64,000 nucleotides of DNA from Candidatus Avelusimicrobium intestinipullorum (GCA_944324635.1 CALUXC010000007.1:23639-87638), one strand, 5' to 3'. Counted from the first letter of the stretch, positions 8,376 to 17,663 are shown. The notes: generated from the letters alone by a model not told the origin. Program-made: numbers and translations.

Positions 8376-8402
8376 ATCCCCCGCTTTTGGCGGGGGATTT
8401 TG
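8376..8402 (+). terminator. Terminator-like hairpin inside the gcv operon
   Basis: A perfect 9-pair stem, ATCCCCCGC/GCGGGGGAT, with a TTTTG loop and TTT after it. It lies between gcvH and gcvPA. The short T run suggests partial termination or mRNA 3'-end protection, which would yield more GcvT/H than GcvP. Confidence 0.6.
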
Positions 8403-8419
8403 AAAAGGACTTTTTGATT

Positions 8420-9748
8420 ATGTTTATCCCTCATACTGAGCAAGACCGCAAAGAAATGCTGGAAAAAATCGGCGTTTCGTCGGTAAAAGAACTGCTGGCG
8501 CAAATTCCGCAGGAACTCTTATACCCCGTGTTGGATTTGCCCCGCGCGCTGACGGAGCAGGAACTCTCCTCCCATGTGCGCGCGTTGGCTGCCCGCAATA
8601 AACCGCTTAAAAATTTTATTGGTGCGGGCATTTACGAACATTTTATCCCTGCAGCGGTGGGCGCGCTGTCGTCTCGCGGCGAATTTTTAACCGCCTACAC
8701 CCCTTACCAGGCCGAAGCCAGCCAGGGCACCCTGCAAACGATTTACGAATTTCAAAGCTGTATTTGTTCGCTGTTTGATATGGACGTGGCCACCGCCTCT
8801 CACTACGACGGCGCCACCGCCTTGGCCGAAGCCGTGCTGGCCTGCCTGCGGGTAACGGGGCGGAAAGAAATTTTGATTTCAGCCGCATTGCACCCGCACT
8901 ATAAAGAAGTGCTTAAAACGTATGTGCGCCACCAAGAAGGGGTCCTTGTAAAAGAATCCCCCGTGGGGCAAGACGGCACGCTGGATCTGGCGGCTTTGGA
9001 GCAAAACTTGTCCAACCAAACGGCTTGTTTTGTGTTGGCTACGCCGAACTTTTTTGGTTGTTTGGAGCAAGCGGAAGAAGTGTCTGCCCGCGTGCATCAA
9101 GTTGGCGCTTTGCTGACGGCGTTGGTGAGTCCGCTTGCCTTGGGCGTGATGCAAACGCCGGGCTCGTATAATGCGGATTTTGCCGTTGCAGAAGGGCAGC
9201 CTCTTGGCAACGCCATGAATTTTGGCGGGCCCGGGCTGGGCATTATGACGGCCAAAAAAGCCTATATGCGCCAGTTGCCGGGGCGTATTGTGGGTATTGC
9301 CAAAGACAAAAACGGCCGCCGCGCTTTTGTGCTTACGCTGCAAGCGCGCGAACAGCATATCCGCCGCGAAAAAGCCTCTTCCAACATTTGTTCCAACGAA
9401 GCGCTTTGCGCGCTTAACGCCGTTATTTATTTGACCCTGCTGGGCCCCAAAGGCTTGCAGGAAGTGGCGGAATTGAATTTGGAACGCTCTCATCAATTGG
9501 CCGAGCTGTTGGGCAAGGTGCCCGGCTTTAAGCTGAAATTTGCCGCACCGTTCTTTAACGAGTTTGTGCTGGAATGCCCGGTGCCGGCGAAGAAAGTCAT
9601 TCAAAAACTGGAAAAGAAAGGCATCAGTGCGGGGTATGCGCTGGGGGCCGATTGGAAAGGGTTTGAAAACTGCCTGCTGGTGTGTGCTACGGAAACCAAA
9701 ACCGAGGCCGACTTGAAAGCCTATGCGGCTGCGTTGGAGGGCATTTAA
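8420..9748 (+). CDS. gcvPA: Glycine dehydrogenase (decarboxylating) subunit 1
   Basis: The 442-residue alpha half of the split P protein, which decarboxylates glycine with PLP and passes the aminomethyl group to GcvH. MFIPHTEQDRKEMLEKIGV is the standard N-terminus of the family and fixes the start at 8420 rather than an upstream in-frame ATG inside the hairpin. Further family landmarks are TAYTPYQAEASQGTLQ, YDGATALAEA and FGGPGLGIM. AAGGA precedes it. The active-site lysine is on the partner subunit, encoded two bases downstream. Confidence 0.95.
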   Translation: MFIPHTEQDRKEMLEKIGVSSVKELLAQIPQELLYPVLDLPRALTEQELSSHVRALAARNKPLKNFIGAGIYEHFIPAAVGALSSRGEFLTAYTPYQAEASQGTLQTIYEFQSCICSLFDMDVATASHYDGATALAEAVLACLRVTGRKEILISAALHPHYKEVLKTYVRHQEGVLVKESPVGQDGTLDLAALEQNLSNQTACFVLATPNFFGCLEQAEEVSARVHQVGALLTALVSPLALGVMQTPGSYNADFAVAEGQPLGNAMNFGGPGLGIMTAKKAYMRQLPGRIVGIAKDKNGRRAFVLTLQAREQHIRREKASSNICSNEALCALNAVIYLTLLGPKGLQEVAELNLERSHQLAELLGKVPGFKLKFAAPFFNEFVLECPVPAKKVIQKLEKKGISAGYALGADWKGFENCLLVCATETKTEADLKAYAAALEGI

Positions 9749-9749
9749 C

Positions 9750-11198
9750 ATGGAAACGATTTTGAAACATAACGAACTTTCCCTGGAAAAATCCCGCCCC
9801 GGTCGGCGCGGAGTGCGCTTTAGTGCGGCGCAAAAAGGAGCCGCGGCGTATTTGCCTCAGGCTTATTTGCGCAAAACGGCACCGAAACTGCCGGAACTTT
9901 CCGAATTTGAAACGGTGCGTCATTTTACGTGTTTGTCCGAACTGAACTATTGCCTGGACGGCGAGTTCTATCCGTTAGGGTCTTGCACCATGAAGTATAA
10001 CCCCAAAGCGTATGATTTGCTCAGCTCTTTGGACGGGTTTACCCAAGTTCACCCGTTTGCGCCGGAATCCTCGGTACAAGGGACCTTGGAAATGCTGTAC
10101 CATTTCCAGGAATTGCTTAAAAAAGTAACGGGTTTATCCGCCTTCACCTTGCAGCCCGCTGCGGGGGCGCATGGGGAACTGACGGGTATTTTAACCGCCC
10201 GCGCTTATCATGATGCGCGCAAAGATTTCAAACGCACCGAAGTCATCGTGCCCGACACCGCTCACGGCACCAACCCGGCCACGGCGCATATGGCGGGCTA
10301 TACTGTTATCAATATCAAATCCGCCTCTGACGGCTGTGTGGATAAAGAAGCCTTGCAGAACGCCCTGTCGGATAAGACGGCCGTCGTCATGCTGACGGTG
10401 CCCAACACCGTGGGGCTTTTTGAAAAAGATATTCGCGAAATTGCCGACATGGTGCATAAAGCCGGTGCCCTCTTTTATTTGGACGGCGCTAACTTTAACG
10501 CCTTGGCGGGGCTGGTAAAACCGGCCGATTTGGGAGCCGATTTGATGCACTTAAATGTGCACAAGAGTTTTGCCGCGCCGCATGGCGGCGGCGGCCCCGG
10601 CGCGGGCCCGGTGGGTGCGGCGGCGCATGTGGCACCCTTCTTGCCTAAGCCCATGGTGGAATGCAAAAACGGCAAATATACCTTGACGGGCAAAATGCCC
10701 AAGAGCCTGGGCAAAATGAAAGCCTTTTACGGCAACGTGGCCGTATGCCTGCGCGGGTACTGCTATTTGAGGCAATTTGACGATTCCACCTTCAAAGACA
10801 TTGGCGAAAATGCCGTGCTAAACGCCAACTATGTGCGGGTGGCGCTGAAAGGCAAATTTAATGCGTTTTTTGACCGTACCTGCATGCACGAATGTGTACT
10901 GAGCGTGAACCCGGCGGAAATGAACGGCGTGCATACGTCCGACATTGCCAAACGCCTGCTGGATTACGGGTTTTACGCGCCCACCATTTATTTCCCGCTG
11001 ATCGTTCCCGAAGCTATTATGATTGAGCCCACGGAAACCGAAAGCAAACAAATGCTGGACGCGTTTGTGCGGGTGATGGAAAAAATCTATGACGAAATCC
11101 ACACCGAGCCGCAAACCGTAAAAGACGCTCCGCACAGCCAATGCGTGTGCCGCATTGACGAAGTTTCCGCCGCGCGCGAACCCAACCTGCGCTGGTGA
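9750..11198 (+). CDS. gcvPB: Glycine dehydrogenase (decarboxylating) subunit 2
   Basis: The 482-residue beta half of the split P protein. It carries the PLP-binding lysine K272 in LNVHKSFAAPHGGGGPG. Other landmarks are FYPLGSCTMKYNPK, QPAAGAHGE and the C-terminal PTETESKQ. The start at 9750 follows a GGAGG and gives the usual N-terminus; the earlier in-frame ATG lies inside gcvPA. With gcvPA, gcvT and gcvH this completes the system apart from the L protein (dihydrolipoyl dehydrogenase), which is not in this window. Confidence 0.96.
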   Translation: METILKHNELSLEKSRPGRRGVRFSAAQKGAAAYLPQAYLRKTAPKLPELSEFETVRHFTCLSELNYCLDGEFYPLGSCTMKYNPKAYDLLSSLDGFTQVHPFAPESSVQGTLEMLYHFQELLKKVTGLSAFTLQPAAGAHGELTGILTARAYHDARKDFKRTEVIVPDTAHGTNPATAHMAGYTVINIKSASDGCVDKEALQNALSDKTAVVMLTVPNTVGLFEKDIREIADMVHKAGALFYLDGANFNALAGLVKPADLGADLMHLNVHKSFAAPHGGGGPGAGPVGAAAHVAPFLPKPMVECKNGKYTLTGKMPKSLGKMKAFYGNVAVCLRGYCYLRQFDDSTFKDIGENAVLNANYVRVALKGKFNAFFDRTCMHECVLSVNPAEMNGVHTSDIAKRLLDYGFYAPTIYFPLIVPEAIMIEPTETESKQMLDAFVRVMEKIYDEIHTEPQTVKDAPHSQCVCRIDEVSAAREPNLRW

Positions 11199-11278
11199 GC
11201 CGGTGGGGGAAACCCACCGCCAAACGATACAAGATGTACTTTACGGCCTCCGCCCGTTGGGCGGGGGCCGCTGAAAAT

Positions 11279-11977
11279 ATGGATATATTGCTTGCTTCCC
11301 CGCGTTTGGACGTATACGGACAAATGGCCTTGGACGAGGCCCTCGTGCGTGCGCGCCCTAACGAAATCACCCTCCGTTTCTATCGCTGGACCGACGGCCC
11401 TGCGGTGACGTTTGGCTATGCCCAATTTGTAAGCGAGGTGCGCCGCGCCCTGCAAGAGAAGCATTTTCAAGGGCCGTATGCCCGCCGCCCGACGGGGGGT
11501 GGAATAGTGTATCACGGGGAGGATTTAACTTTTTCGTTGATATTTCCCCGCGCGGGAAGACCGGCGGAAATTTACGAAAAGTTTCACGCCCGCATGCACG
11601 AACAGCTCATGCGTTTGGGCTCTCATGGAGGGGTGTTCCACAAAGATTTGCCGGCATCGGCCTATGCGCCCAGCCTGAACCATACGGCCAGTGCGTGCTT
11701 TTCAAACCCGGTGGAAAATGATTTGCTTTCCGAAACGGGTGCTAAGATTTTGGGCGGTGCCCTGCGGCGTTTTGGCACTACGGTGCTCTACCAGGGGTCT
11801 TTGCAGGTGCCTAAGGCCCGCGAAAACCCAGCCTACAAGCAAGCCGTCATTGAGGCGGTGCGCGCGTATTTGGCGGCCGATTTGAACCCGCGCGGGGCCG
11901 ACGAAGCCTTGCTGGCCGAAGCCGAAAAGCTGGCCAAAAACCAATACGAACAACCCTCTTGGACGGAGAAATTTTGA
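11279..11977 (+). CDS. Lipoate-protein ligase / octanoyltransferase family protein
   Basis: A 232-residue protein of the biotin/lipoate A/B ligase fold. The lipoyl-binding motif RRPTGGGIVYH and the catalytic region ACFSNPVENDLL...GAKILGGALRR (conserved Lys) are present. It is shorter than E. coli LplA and lacks the C-terminal accessory domain. It could therefore be a LipM-like octanoyltransferase, an LplA needing a partner, or a simple ligase. Directly after gcvPB, it most likely modifies GcvH. The start is uncertain: ATG 11279 gives the normal N-terminus but a weak ribosome site, while a GTG at 11195 overlapping the gcvPB stop would add 28 residues. Confidence 0.8.
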   Translation: MDILLASPRLDVYGQMALDEALVRARPNEITLRFYRWTDGPAVTFGYAQFVSEVRRALQEKHFQGPYARRPTGGGIVYHGEDLTFSLIFPRAGRPAEIYEKFHARMHEQLMRLGSHGGVFHKDLPASAYAPSLNHTASACFSNPVENDLLSETGAKILGGALRRFGTTVLYQGSLQVPKARENPAYKQAVIEAVRAYLAADLNPRGADEALLAEAEKLAKNQYEQPSWTEKF

Positions 11978-12663
11978 TGGGAAGACTGCTTAAATTTTTG
12001 CTGGCGCTTGTGCTGTTGCCGACGGCCGTTTTGACGTTTGCGGAAACGGTGCGGATTTTGCTTTCCGTATTGGGGCGGCTGGATATGGCGGTCAGTTTTA
12101 TTATGGGGATATTGATTTATGCCGGCATTCATTATGGGTACTACAATTTTTCGCGTCCGTATGTTTTTGCGCACGAAATGACGCACGCCCTGGCGGCGCT
12201 TTTATGCGGGTGCCGGATTAAGGACGTGTCCGTCGGCCAAGAAAGCGGATACGTAAAAATGGACCGCTGTAACGCGTTTGTGGTATTGGCGCCGTATTTT
12301 GTGCCGGCGTATGTGGTGCTGGCGGCGGGGATATATTTGATAGCGGATTTGTTTGTCAATTTACAGCCGTACCGGCAGGTGTTTTTGTTTGTAATCGGTT
12401 TTTTTACGGCTTTTCATTTCGTGCAGACGTTCAAAACCCTGTTTGAGGCCGACCAGCCCGATTTGAAATTGGCGGGCGGGAAGGTGTTTTCCGTAGTGAT
12501 GATTACGCTGGCCAACCTGGTGGTGCTGGCACTGGTGCTAAAGGCACTTTTTCCGGAAGCGGTGTCTTTGGTACAAGGGGGAAAAAATGTGCTGACGGGA
12601 ACCGTAAACGTATGGCGAATTTTAGTAAACTATATAATAGAGAAAGCCTTGAACGCATCGTAA
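11977..12663 (+). CDS. HEMTH-containing integral membrane protein
   Basis: 228 residues with about five hydrophobic segments. HEMTH at residues 66-70, followed by ALAALLCGCR and GYV, resembles the zinc-binding site of M50-like intramembrane or membrane-associated metalloproteases (HExxH in a helix). The second conserved motif (N/DxxPxxxxDG) of true site-2 proteases is not obvious, so the activity is uncertain. The ATG shares one base with the stop of the lipoate gene, and GGAG lies about 8 bases upstream. It is co-transcribed with an AsmA-like gene, which suggests an envelope role (inference). Confidence 0.6.
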   Translation: MGRLLKFLLALVLLPTAVLTFAETVRILLSVLGRLDMAVSFIMGILIYAGIHYGYYNFSRPYVFAHEMTHALAALLCGCRIKDVSVGQESGYVKMDRCNAFVVLAPYFVPAYVVLAAGIYLIADLFVNLQPYRQVFLFVIGFFTAFHFVQTFKTLFEADQPDLKLAGGKVFSVVMITLANLVVLALVLKALFPEAVSLVQGGKNVLTGTVNVWRILVNYIIEKALNAS

Positions 12664-12666
12664 AAA

Positions 12667-14967
12667 ATGAGCAAAAAGAATAAAAAGAAAAGAAGTTTTT
12701 TGTCTTGGGTATGGCGGTTTTTCAAAGCGTGCTTTGTGTTAAGCTTACGCACGGTGTTGTTTACCGTCATGCTGCTTTTGCTGATTGCGGCAGGGCTGTG
12801 GCTGCTGTTTTTGAAAACGTTTAACGCACAGCACATCAGCGAACTGATTACCGAAGAAATTCAAAAACGGCTGGACCGCCCCGTTATCATCACTTCATTA
12901 GACCTTAAATTTATTAATGCCATTGAACTGAAAGGCTTCTCCGTGCTGGATACGGAGGGGAACCCGGGGCATGCGTTGTTGTCTGCCGATACGGTGACCT
13001 TGCAGTTTAAGCTGCTTCCGCTATTGGAACAGCAGTTGGTGATAGACGAAGTATCCCTCCATTCCCCGCGCTTTAACGTAGTGCGCCAGGCAGACGGTAC
13101 GTATAATATGCCGCAAGTCCGCTCGCCGAAAGAAAAATCCGTCTATACCAGCGAACTGACGGGGCGCAAATTGACCGTGAGCGTGGAGGACTGGTCCGTA
13201 CACAACGGGGTGCTTAGTTACAAAGATTTGGGGTCCGGGGTGTCTCACGCCATTTACGGGCTGAATTTACATTTTGAGCAACTGCGGTTTAATGAACTCT
13301 CGCGCTTCCGGGCGGAAATGATTTTGCGCAATAAATGGGGAGATAACATTTCCGATATGGAAATTAAGGGCGCGGGACATGTGAACTTTGCCGATTTTAA
13401 TTGGAACGATTTTGCTCTGCGCAGTTTGCGCGCGCAGGTGTTTTTGTTCCAAAAGCCGGTGGATTTGCTGATAGATTTGGACAATTTACGCACGCCCTAT
13501 TTTAACATCAAGGCGGAAATTCCGGCGTTTTCCAGCAAAGATTTGTCGCTGTTTCATGCGGAGAATTTGAACTTTTCTCTCCCCAAAACCGAAGTAGCGG
13601 CCCAAGGCATGCTGGATAATGGGTATCGTCTTTTGAAACTCTCTCAAGTGACGTTGTCCGCTGATGACGTAAAGACGACGCTGTCGGGCAATTTGGATTT
13701 TGCCCAAAAACCGTTTACGGCCGATTTGCAGGCTTCCACCAATTTCTTTAACCTGGCCGGAAAAGAAACCTATTACAAAGATATCGGCCAGTATAAGCTG
13801 ACGGGGCAAGCTTCCCTGGCGGCGCATTTGCTACGCAATAGCGGCAAGTATGAACTGCCGCTTTTTACCGCGCAAGCCAAAAATGTTTCGGGCCTTTTCT
13901 ATGGTTTCAAGGCCGCACAGGTGAGCGGGGAGTTTCAGGCCAAGCAGAACTTTGCCGATTTGTATGCCCGCACGACCGACGGGAAAGTGACGGTGCATAA
14001 ATCCGTTTTTGATAAACTCAACCTCAGTGCCAGTTGGCGCAAAGGCAATTTGTATGCCTATATTGCGTCTACCGAATTAAACAATGTGCCGTTTAAGATG
14101 AGTTTGTCGGTCAATAATCTAAAAAGTGCGCGGCGCAAAATCCGCACGTCTATTTATTGGAAAGATTTGGACCCGCTGGCGTTTATTGATACGGTGAAAG
14201 ATTTCGTCACCGTCATTACGCCGCTTCTTAAAAAAGGCGCTAAATTTAAGGAGCCGGTGGACGGCCCCTTGGCGTGGATGCGCAACTTCCGCGACCGCTT
14301 GCCCAAATTTATGCCCAACTTTGCGGGGAACCTGACGGCGGACACTTTTTCCACGCAGGTGCTTTCCGGCAACCGCTTCAGTGCCGAGTTTGATTTTACC
14401 GGCATGCGTGCGGGAGCAAAGAACTTGTCCGGCCCGTTAGAAATGCGTTTGGAGGGGGGCGTAATCCACCAAATGGAAAAACTGGCCGAGGAACAGCAAG
14501 CCCTCAACATTACTTTCCAGCCGTTTATTTTGATGCACCGTATGGAACGGGCGGGAAGCTTTAAGGTGGGGCAGGTGCTAAAAGATGTGCCGTTTAACGA
14601 TATGGCCTTGTCGGTTGATTTTAATAAAGGGAACATGCAGATTAAAAACGCCTACACCGTGGGGCCCACCATTTCGGCGGCGGTGAGCGGCTGGACCGAC
14701 TGGGTGAACGAAAATTTTGATATCATTATATGGACGATGTTTAACAATACCTCGCGCTCGGGCGCCCTGGCGGAGAATTTGACGGACGAGTCCGGCAACC
14801 CGGCTTTGGCGTTTCGCGTATCGTCTTCCATGCTTAAACCCAAGCTGGAAATGATGCGTGCCAAAAAAACCGGCCAAACCATTCGCGCCGCCCAAGAGCA
14901 GGGACTGAGTACCAGTTTCAAAGCCGCGCAGGAATTTATCCAAGGAGACTTTCATGCCAAGAAATAA
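12667..14967 (+). CDS. AsmA-like envelope protein
   Basis: A 766-residue inner-membrane-anchored protein. A basic N-terminus (KKNKKKR) is followed by one transmembrane helix (about residues 26-52). An AsmA-type N-terminal domain then starts at ISELITEEIQKRLDRPV with the typical IELKGFSV and VIDEVSLHSPRFNVV repeats. The rest is a long beta-rich repeat region projecting into the periplasm. AsmA/TamB/YhdP relatives act in phospholipid transport to, or assembly of, the outer membrane. The 3' end overlaps pyrE by 14 bases. Confidence 0.8.
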   Translation: MSKKNKKKRSFLSWVWRFFKACFVLSLRTVLFTVMLLLLIAAGLWLLFLKTFNAQHISELITEEIQKRLDRPVIITSLDLKFINAIELKGFSVLDTEGNPGHALLSADTVTLQFKLLPLLEQQLVIDEVSLHSPRFNVVRQADGTYNMPQVRSPKEKSVYTSELTGRKLTVSVEDWSVHNGVLSYKDLGSGVSHAIYGLNLHFEQLRFNELSRFRAEMILRNKWGDNISDMEIKGAGHVNFADFNWNDFALRSLRAQVFLFQKPVDLLIDLDNLRTPYFNIKAEIPAFSSKDLSLFHAENLNFSLPKTEVAAQGMLDNGYRLLKLSQVTLSADDVKTTLSGNLDFAQKPFTADLQASTNFFNLAGKETYYKDIGQYKLTGQASLAAHLLRNSGKYELPLFTAQAKNVSGLFYGFKAAQVSGEFQAKQNFADLYARTTDGKVTVHKSVFDKLNLSASWRKGNLYAYIASTELNNVPFKMSLSVNNLKSARRKIRTSIYWKDLDPLAFIDTVKDFVTVITPLLKKGAKFKEPVDGPLAWMRNFRDRLPKFMPNFAGNLTADTFSTQVLSGNRFSAEFDFTGMRAGAKNLSGPLEMRLEGGVIHQMEKLAEEQQALNITFQPFILMHRMERAGSFKVGQVLKDVPFNDMALSVDFNKGNMQIKNAYTVGPTISAAVSGWTDWVNENFDIIIWTMFNNTSRSGALAENLTDESGNPALAFRVSSSMLKPKLEMMRAKKTGQTIRAAQEQGLSTSFKAAQEFIQGDFHAKK

Positions 14968-15544
14968 TATGGACGTGCTGTGCCTCTTGCAAGAACATGG
15001 GGCCATTTTGGAAGGACATTTTGTCATGCCTTCGGGCTTTCACAGCCAAACGTATATTCAAACTTCCCTTTTGATGCAGCACCCTCACTTGGCGCAGCGG
15101 ATTGCGGGCGCACTGTCGGACAAGTTTACCAAAAAGGCCGATGTGGTGATGGCGCTTACGCCGTCCGACTCGGTCCTGGCGCAGGAAGTGGCCCGCGCGC
15201 GCGGAGTACGCGCTATTTTTGCCTCCCGCGGTGACGACGGCGAAATGGTGCTGAAACACAATTTTATGATTAAAGAAGGCGAGGACGTGCTGATAGTGGA
15301 CGATGTGGCCGTGTCCGGCCGCAAAATCAACAAGGCGATTGAACTCGTCGGCAAGATGGGAGGAAACGTCATTGGCGTGGGCGTGATTGTGGACCGCTCT
15401 ATGGGCTATTTGCCGTTGGCGGTGCCGCTGCGCGCGCTGCTTTCCTACCCCATGCAAACTTTTACGGCGAAAGAGTGCCCGCTCTGCGCTGCCAAGCTGC
15501 CTTTTTCGGAGCTGGAAGAAACGGGTAATAAACAACAAGGATAG
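14954..15544 (+). CDS. pyrE: Orotate phosphoribosyltransferase-type protein
   Basis: 196 residues with the PRTase fold. The PRPP loop reads VLIVDDVAVSGRKI, where typical PyrE has EDVxTTGGS. The N-terminal part, GHFVMPSGFHSQTYIQ, corresponds to GHFxLxSGxHS. The C-terminal CPLCAAKLP is common in PyrE of this length. It would form OMP from orotate and PRPP in pyrimidine synthesis. The altered PRPP loop leaves room for another base specificity. AAGGAGA lies 6 bases before the ATG. Confidence 0.8.
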   Translation: MPRNNMDVLCLLQEHGAILEGHFVMPSGFHSQTYIQTSLLMQHPHLAQRIAGALSDKFTKKADVVMALTPSDSVLAQEVARARGVRAIFASRGDDGEMVLKHNFMIKEGEDVLIVDDVAVSGRKINKAIELVGKMGGNVIGVGVIVDRSMGYLPLAVPLRALLSYPMQTFTAKECPLCAAKLPFSELEETGNKQQG

Positions 15545-15551
15545 AAACCGT

Positions 15552-16724
15552 ATGACAGAAATTAAACTAAAAGCAAAAGAAGAACGGCGCTTGCAGGCCG
15601 GACACTGGTGGGTGTTTTCCAACGAAATTGACGGGCTGGATACGTCTATAGAACCGGGCACGCTGGTGCGCGTAATGAGCCATGAGGGCAAACAGGTGGG
15701 TATCGGGTTTTTCAACCCGCACAGTTTAATTTCCGTACGGCTGCTGATGAAAGGCGAAGGCGATTTGCCCGAAAATTTCGTTTTTGAAAATATTGATAAC
15801 GCCTACACCTACCGCAAGGAAATCGGCGTTCGCAAATACGGGCGCATGTGCTACGGCGAGGCCGACAATATGCCCGGCCTGGTGATTGACCGCTACGGGG
15901 ACGTGCTGGTGATGGATGTGCTGACAGCCGGCATGGAAAAGCTGAAACCCGAAATCACCAAAGCCGTACAGAAAATTTTTAAGCCTAAGGGCATCTATTA
16001 TAAAAACGACAGTTCTTTCCGCGCGTTGGAAGGGCTGACCAATACGCCCGAAATCATTGGCGAAGTGCCGGAGTCCGTGGAAATCGAAGAAAACGGCGTA
16101 AAGTATTTGGTGCCTATCCGCGGAGGACAAAAAACCGGCTTTTATTTTGACCAGCGCGAAAACCGCGAATTTTTGAAACCTTATTTTAAGGAAAAATTGG
16201 TGCTGGATTTGTATTCTTACATCGGGTCTTTTGGCATTACGGCCGCACTGGCCGGCGCCAGCCAGGTGTGGGGGTGCGACTCTTCTGCCGCGGCCGTGGA
16301 ATGGGCGCAGAAAAATGCCGAGCTTAACGGCGTGGCCGATACGGTGGTGTTCCACCGCGACGATGCCGAACGCCTGCTTTCCGCTATGAAAAAAGGGGAA
16401 CTGCCGGACCAGCCGGATATCGTACTGTTGGACCCGCCCGCTTTTGTGAAAAGCCGCAAAGCTCTTCCACAGGCGGTGGGCCTGTATGTAAAGCTGGTTA
16501 AAATGGCCTTGGAAGGCATTAAAGAAGGCGGATATTTGGCTTTTTCCACTTGTTCGCACCATATTTCGCGTGAACTGTTTGTGGATATCATTCGCCAGGG
16601 CGTCAGCAAATCGGGCCGCAAAGCGGTGCTGGTGGAACTGCGCGGCCAGGCCAAAGATCATCCGGTGCTGATTGGTATGCCGGAAACGGAATACCTGCAT
16701 TTTGCGCTGATTCAGCTGAGATAG
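15552..16724 (+). CDS. RlmI-type class I SAM-dependent rRNA methyltransferase
   Basis: A 390-residue protein. An N-terminal PUA domain (RLQAGHWWVFSNEID, then GTLVRV) is followed by the central RlmI-like domain (GLVIDRYGD) and a Rossmann methyltransferase domain with LDLYSYIGSFGI, D/N-rich WAQKNAELNG and the DPPAF motif of m5C-type enzymes. RlmI methylates C1962 of 23S rRNA in E. coli, and the same role is likely here. The start at 15552 begins the PUA domain; the same frame is open much further upstream but overlaps pyrE. AAGGA lies about 10 bases before it. Confidence 0.87.
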   Translation: MTEIKLKAKEERRLQAGHWWVFSNEIDGLDTSIEPGTLVRVMSHEGKQVGIGFFNPHSLISVRLLMKGEGDLPENFVFENIDNAYTYRKEIGVRKYGRMCYGEADNMPGLVIDRYGDVLVMDVLTAGMEKLKPEITKAVQKIFKPKGIYYKNDSSFRALEGLTNTPEIIGEVPESVEIEENGVKYLVPIRGGQKTGFYFDQRENREFLKPYFKEKLVLDLYSYIGSFGITAALAGASQVWGCDSSAAAVEWAQKNAELNGVADTVVFHRDDAERLLSAMKKGELPDQPDIVLLDPPAFVKSRKALPQAVGLYVKLVKMALEGIKEGGYLAFSTCSHHISRELFVDIIRQGVSKSGRKAVLVELRGQAKDHPVLIGMPETEYLHFALIQLR

Positions 16725-16742
16725 AACCTCTTTTGCTGATAG

Positions 16743-16772
16743 AAAACCCGGAGCTTTTGCTCCGGGTTTTTT
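16743..16772 (+). terminator. Intrinsic terminator after the gcv-pyrE-rlmI run
   Basis: The stem AAAACCCGGAGC/GCTCCGGGTTTT is followed by TT. This is the first strong terminator after the one between gcvH and gcvPA. Confidence 0.85.
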
Positions 16773-16777
16773 CGTCG

Positions 16778-16806
16778 TTGTGCGTTTCCTTTTTTTATGG
16801 CATAAT
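16778..16806 (+). promoter_or_regulatory. Promoter for the 16842 gene
   Basis: TTGTGC at 16778-16783 and CATAAT at 16801-16806 are separated by 17 bases. A GGGAGG follows before the ATG. Confidence 0.5.
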
Positions 16807-16841
16807 TGAGGGAGAAGGTGAATTTTTAGGGAGGCTTTTGT

Positions 16842-17525
16842 ATGCGTAAATTTTGTTTTTCCGTACTGGTTTTAATTTTTGCCGTTTCCGTGGGGGTGGC
16901 CCAGAATTCGGGCGCGGATCGACGGGCGGAATATAACCGGTTGTTAAAACAGCGCCAGGAACTGCTTTCGTGGGGTTCCCAACATCCGATGGCTCCCAAA
17001 ATTGTGGAAATGGTAAAAGAACGCGAAGCCGGCAAAATCCGCGAACGCCTATACGGCGAATTCTATGCTTTTAGACAGCAAGATATTTCCGCTTTTAAGC
17101 GTCAACTGCGTGAGGAAATTTCCAAATCCCGCAATGTGCCTTTTGTTACTTTTAATACCCTGCCGATTGAAAATTTAAGAAAAATCGCCACCAATAAAAA
17201 ATTGCTTATAGAATTGCTCCGCGCATTTCCCGATAATGCCATTTATCTGACCGATGCTTTTTTGACCAAACTTTTCCGTGAAGACGAGTCTATGGAAAAT
17301 TTGATGGTTTCTTATTTGATGTATTTGAAAACCTACAATGCAGACCCCTCCTGCGGGGCTTTTTCCGAAGGGCAAAAGAAGCAAATTTCTGTTTTTATGG
17401 ACAAAGGCAATATGTTGGGTGCCTATGATGCGCTTTGTTCTTTTACGCTTCAATGCTTCGTCAAGAAGCGCAAAAATTTAGCCCAAAGCTATGTGAAGCA
17501 TTCGCTGGCGCACGCCTTTTTATAA
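16842..17525 (+). CDS. Exported protein of unknown function
   Basis: 227 residues with a clear signal peptide (residues 1-20, ending VGVAQ). The mature part is mostly alpha-helical and rich in Lys, Arg and Glu, with a basic C-terminal stretch (CFVKKRKNLAQ). Three Cys lie near the end. No family was recognised. It has its own promoter and a terminator shared with the facing tRNA-Phe gene. Confidence 0.7.
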   Translation: MRKFCFSVLVLIFAVSVGVAQNSGADRRAEYNRLLKQRQELLSWGSQHPMAPKIVEMVKEREAGKIRERLYGEFYAFRQQDISAFKRQLREEISKSRNVPFVTFNTLPIENLRKIATNKKLLIELLRAFPDNAIYLTDAFLTKLFREDESMENLMVSYLMYLKTYNADPSCGAFSEGQKKQISVFMDKGNMLGAYDALCSFTLQCFVKKRKNLAQSYVKHSLAHAFL

Positions 17526-17539
17526 GTGTTACGATAAAC

Positions 17540-17571
17540 AAAAAGCCCCGCCAAACGGTGGGGCTTTTTTA
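17540..17571. terminator. Bidirectional terminator between the 16842 gene and tRNA-Phe
   Basis: AAAAGCCCC...GGGGCTTTTTT with an inner GCC/GGT pairing. T runs on both strands serve the two convergent units. Confidence 0.85.
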
Positions 17572-17591
17572 TTTCAAATCCAAAAAAGAAA

Positions 17592-17663
17592 TGCCGAGGG
17601 ACAGGATCGAACTGTCGACACCCGGTTTTTCAGACCGGTGCTCTACCACTGAGCTACCTCGGC
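17592..17663 (-). tRNA. tRNA-Phe (GAA)
   Basis: A full cloverleaf on the minus strand. The acceptor is GCCGAGG/CCTCGGC with discriminator A, the D stem GCTC/GAGC, the anticodon stem CCGGT/ACCGG with loop CTGAAAA, and the T loop TTCGATC. The anticodon is GAA. CCA is not encoded. Confidence 0.96.
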
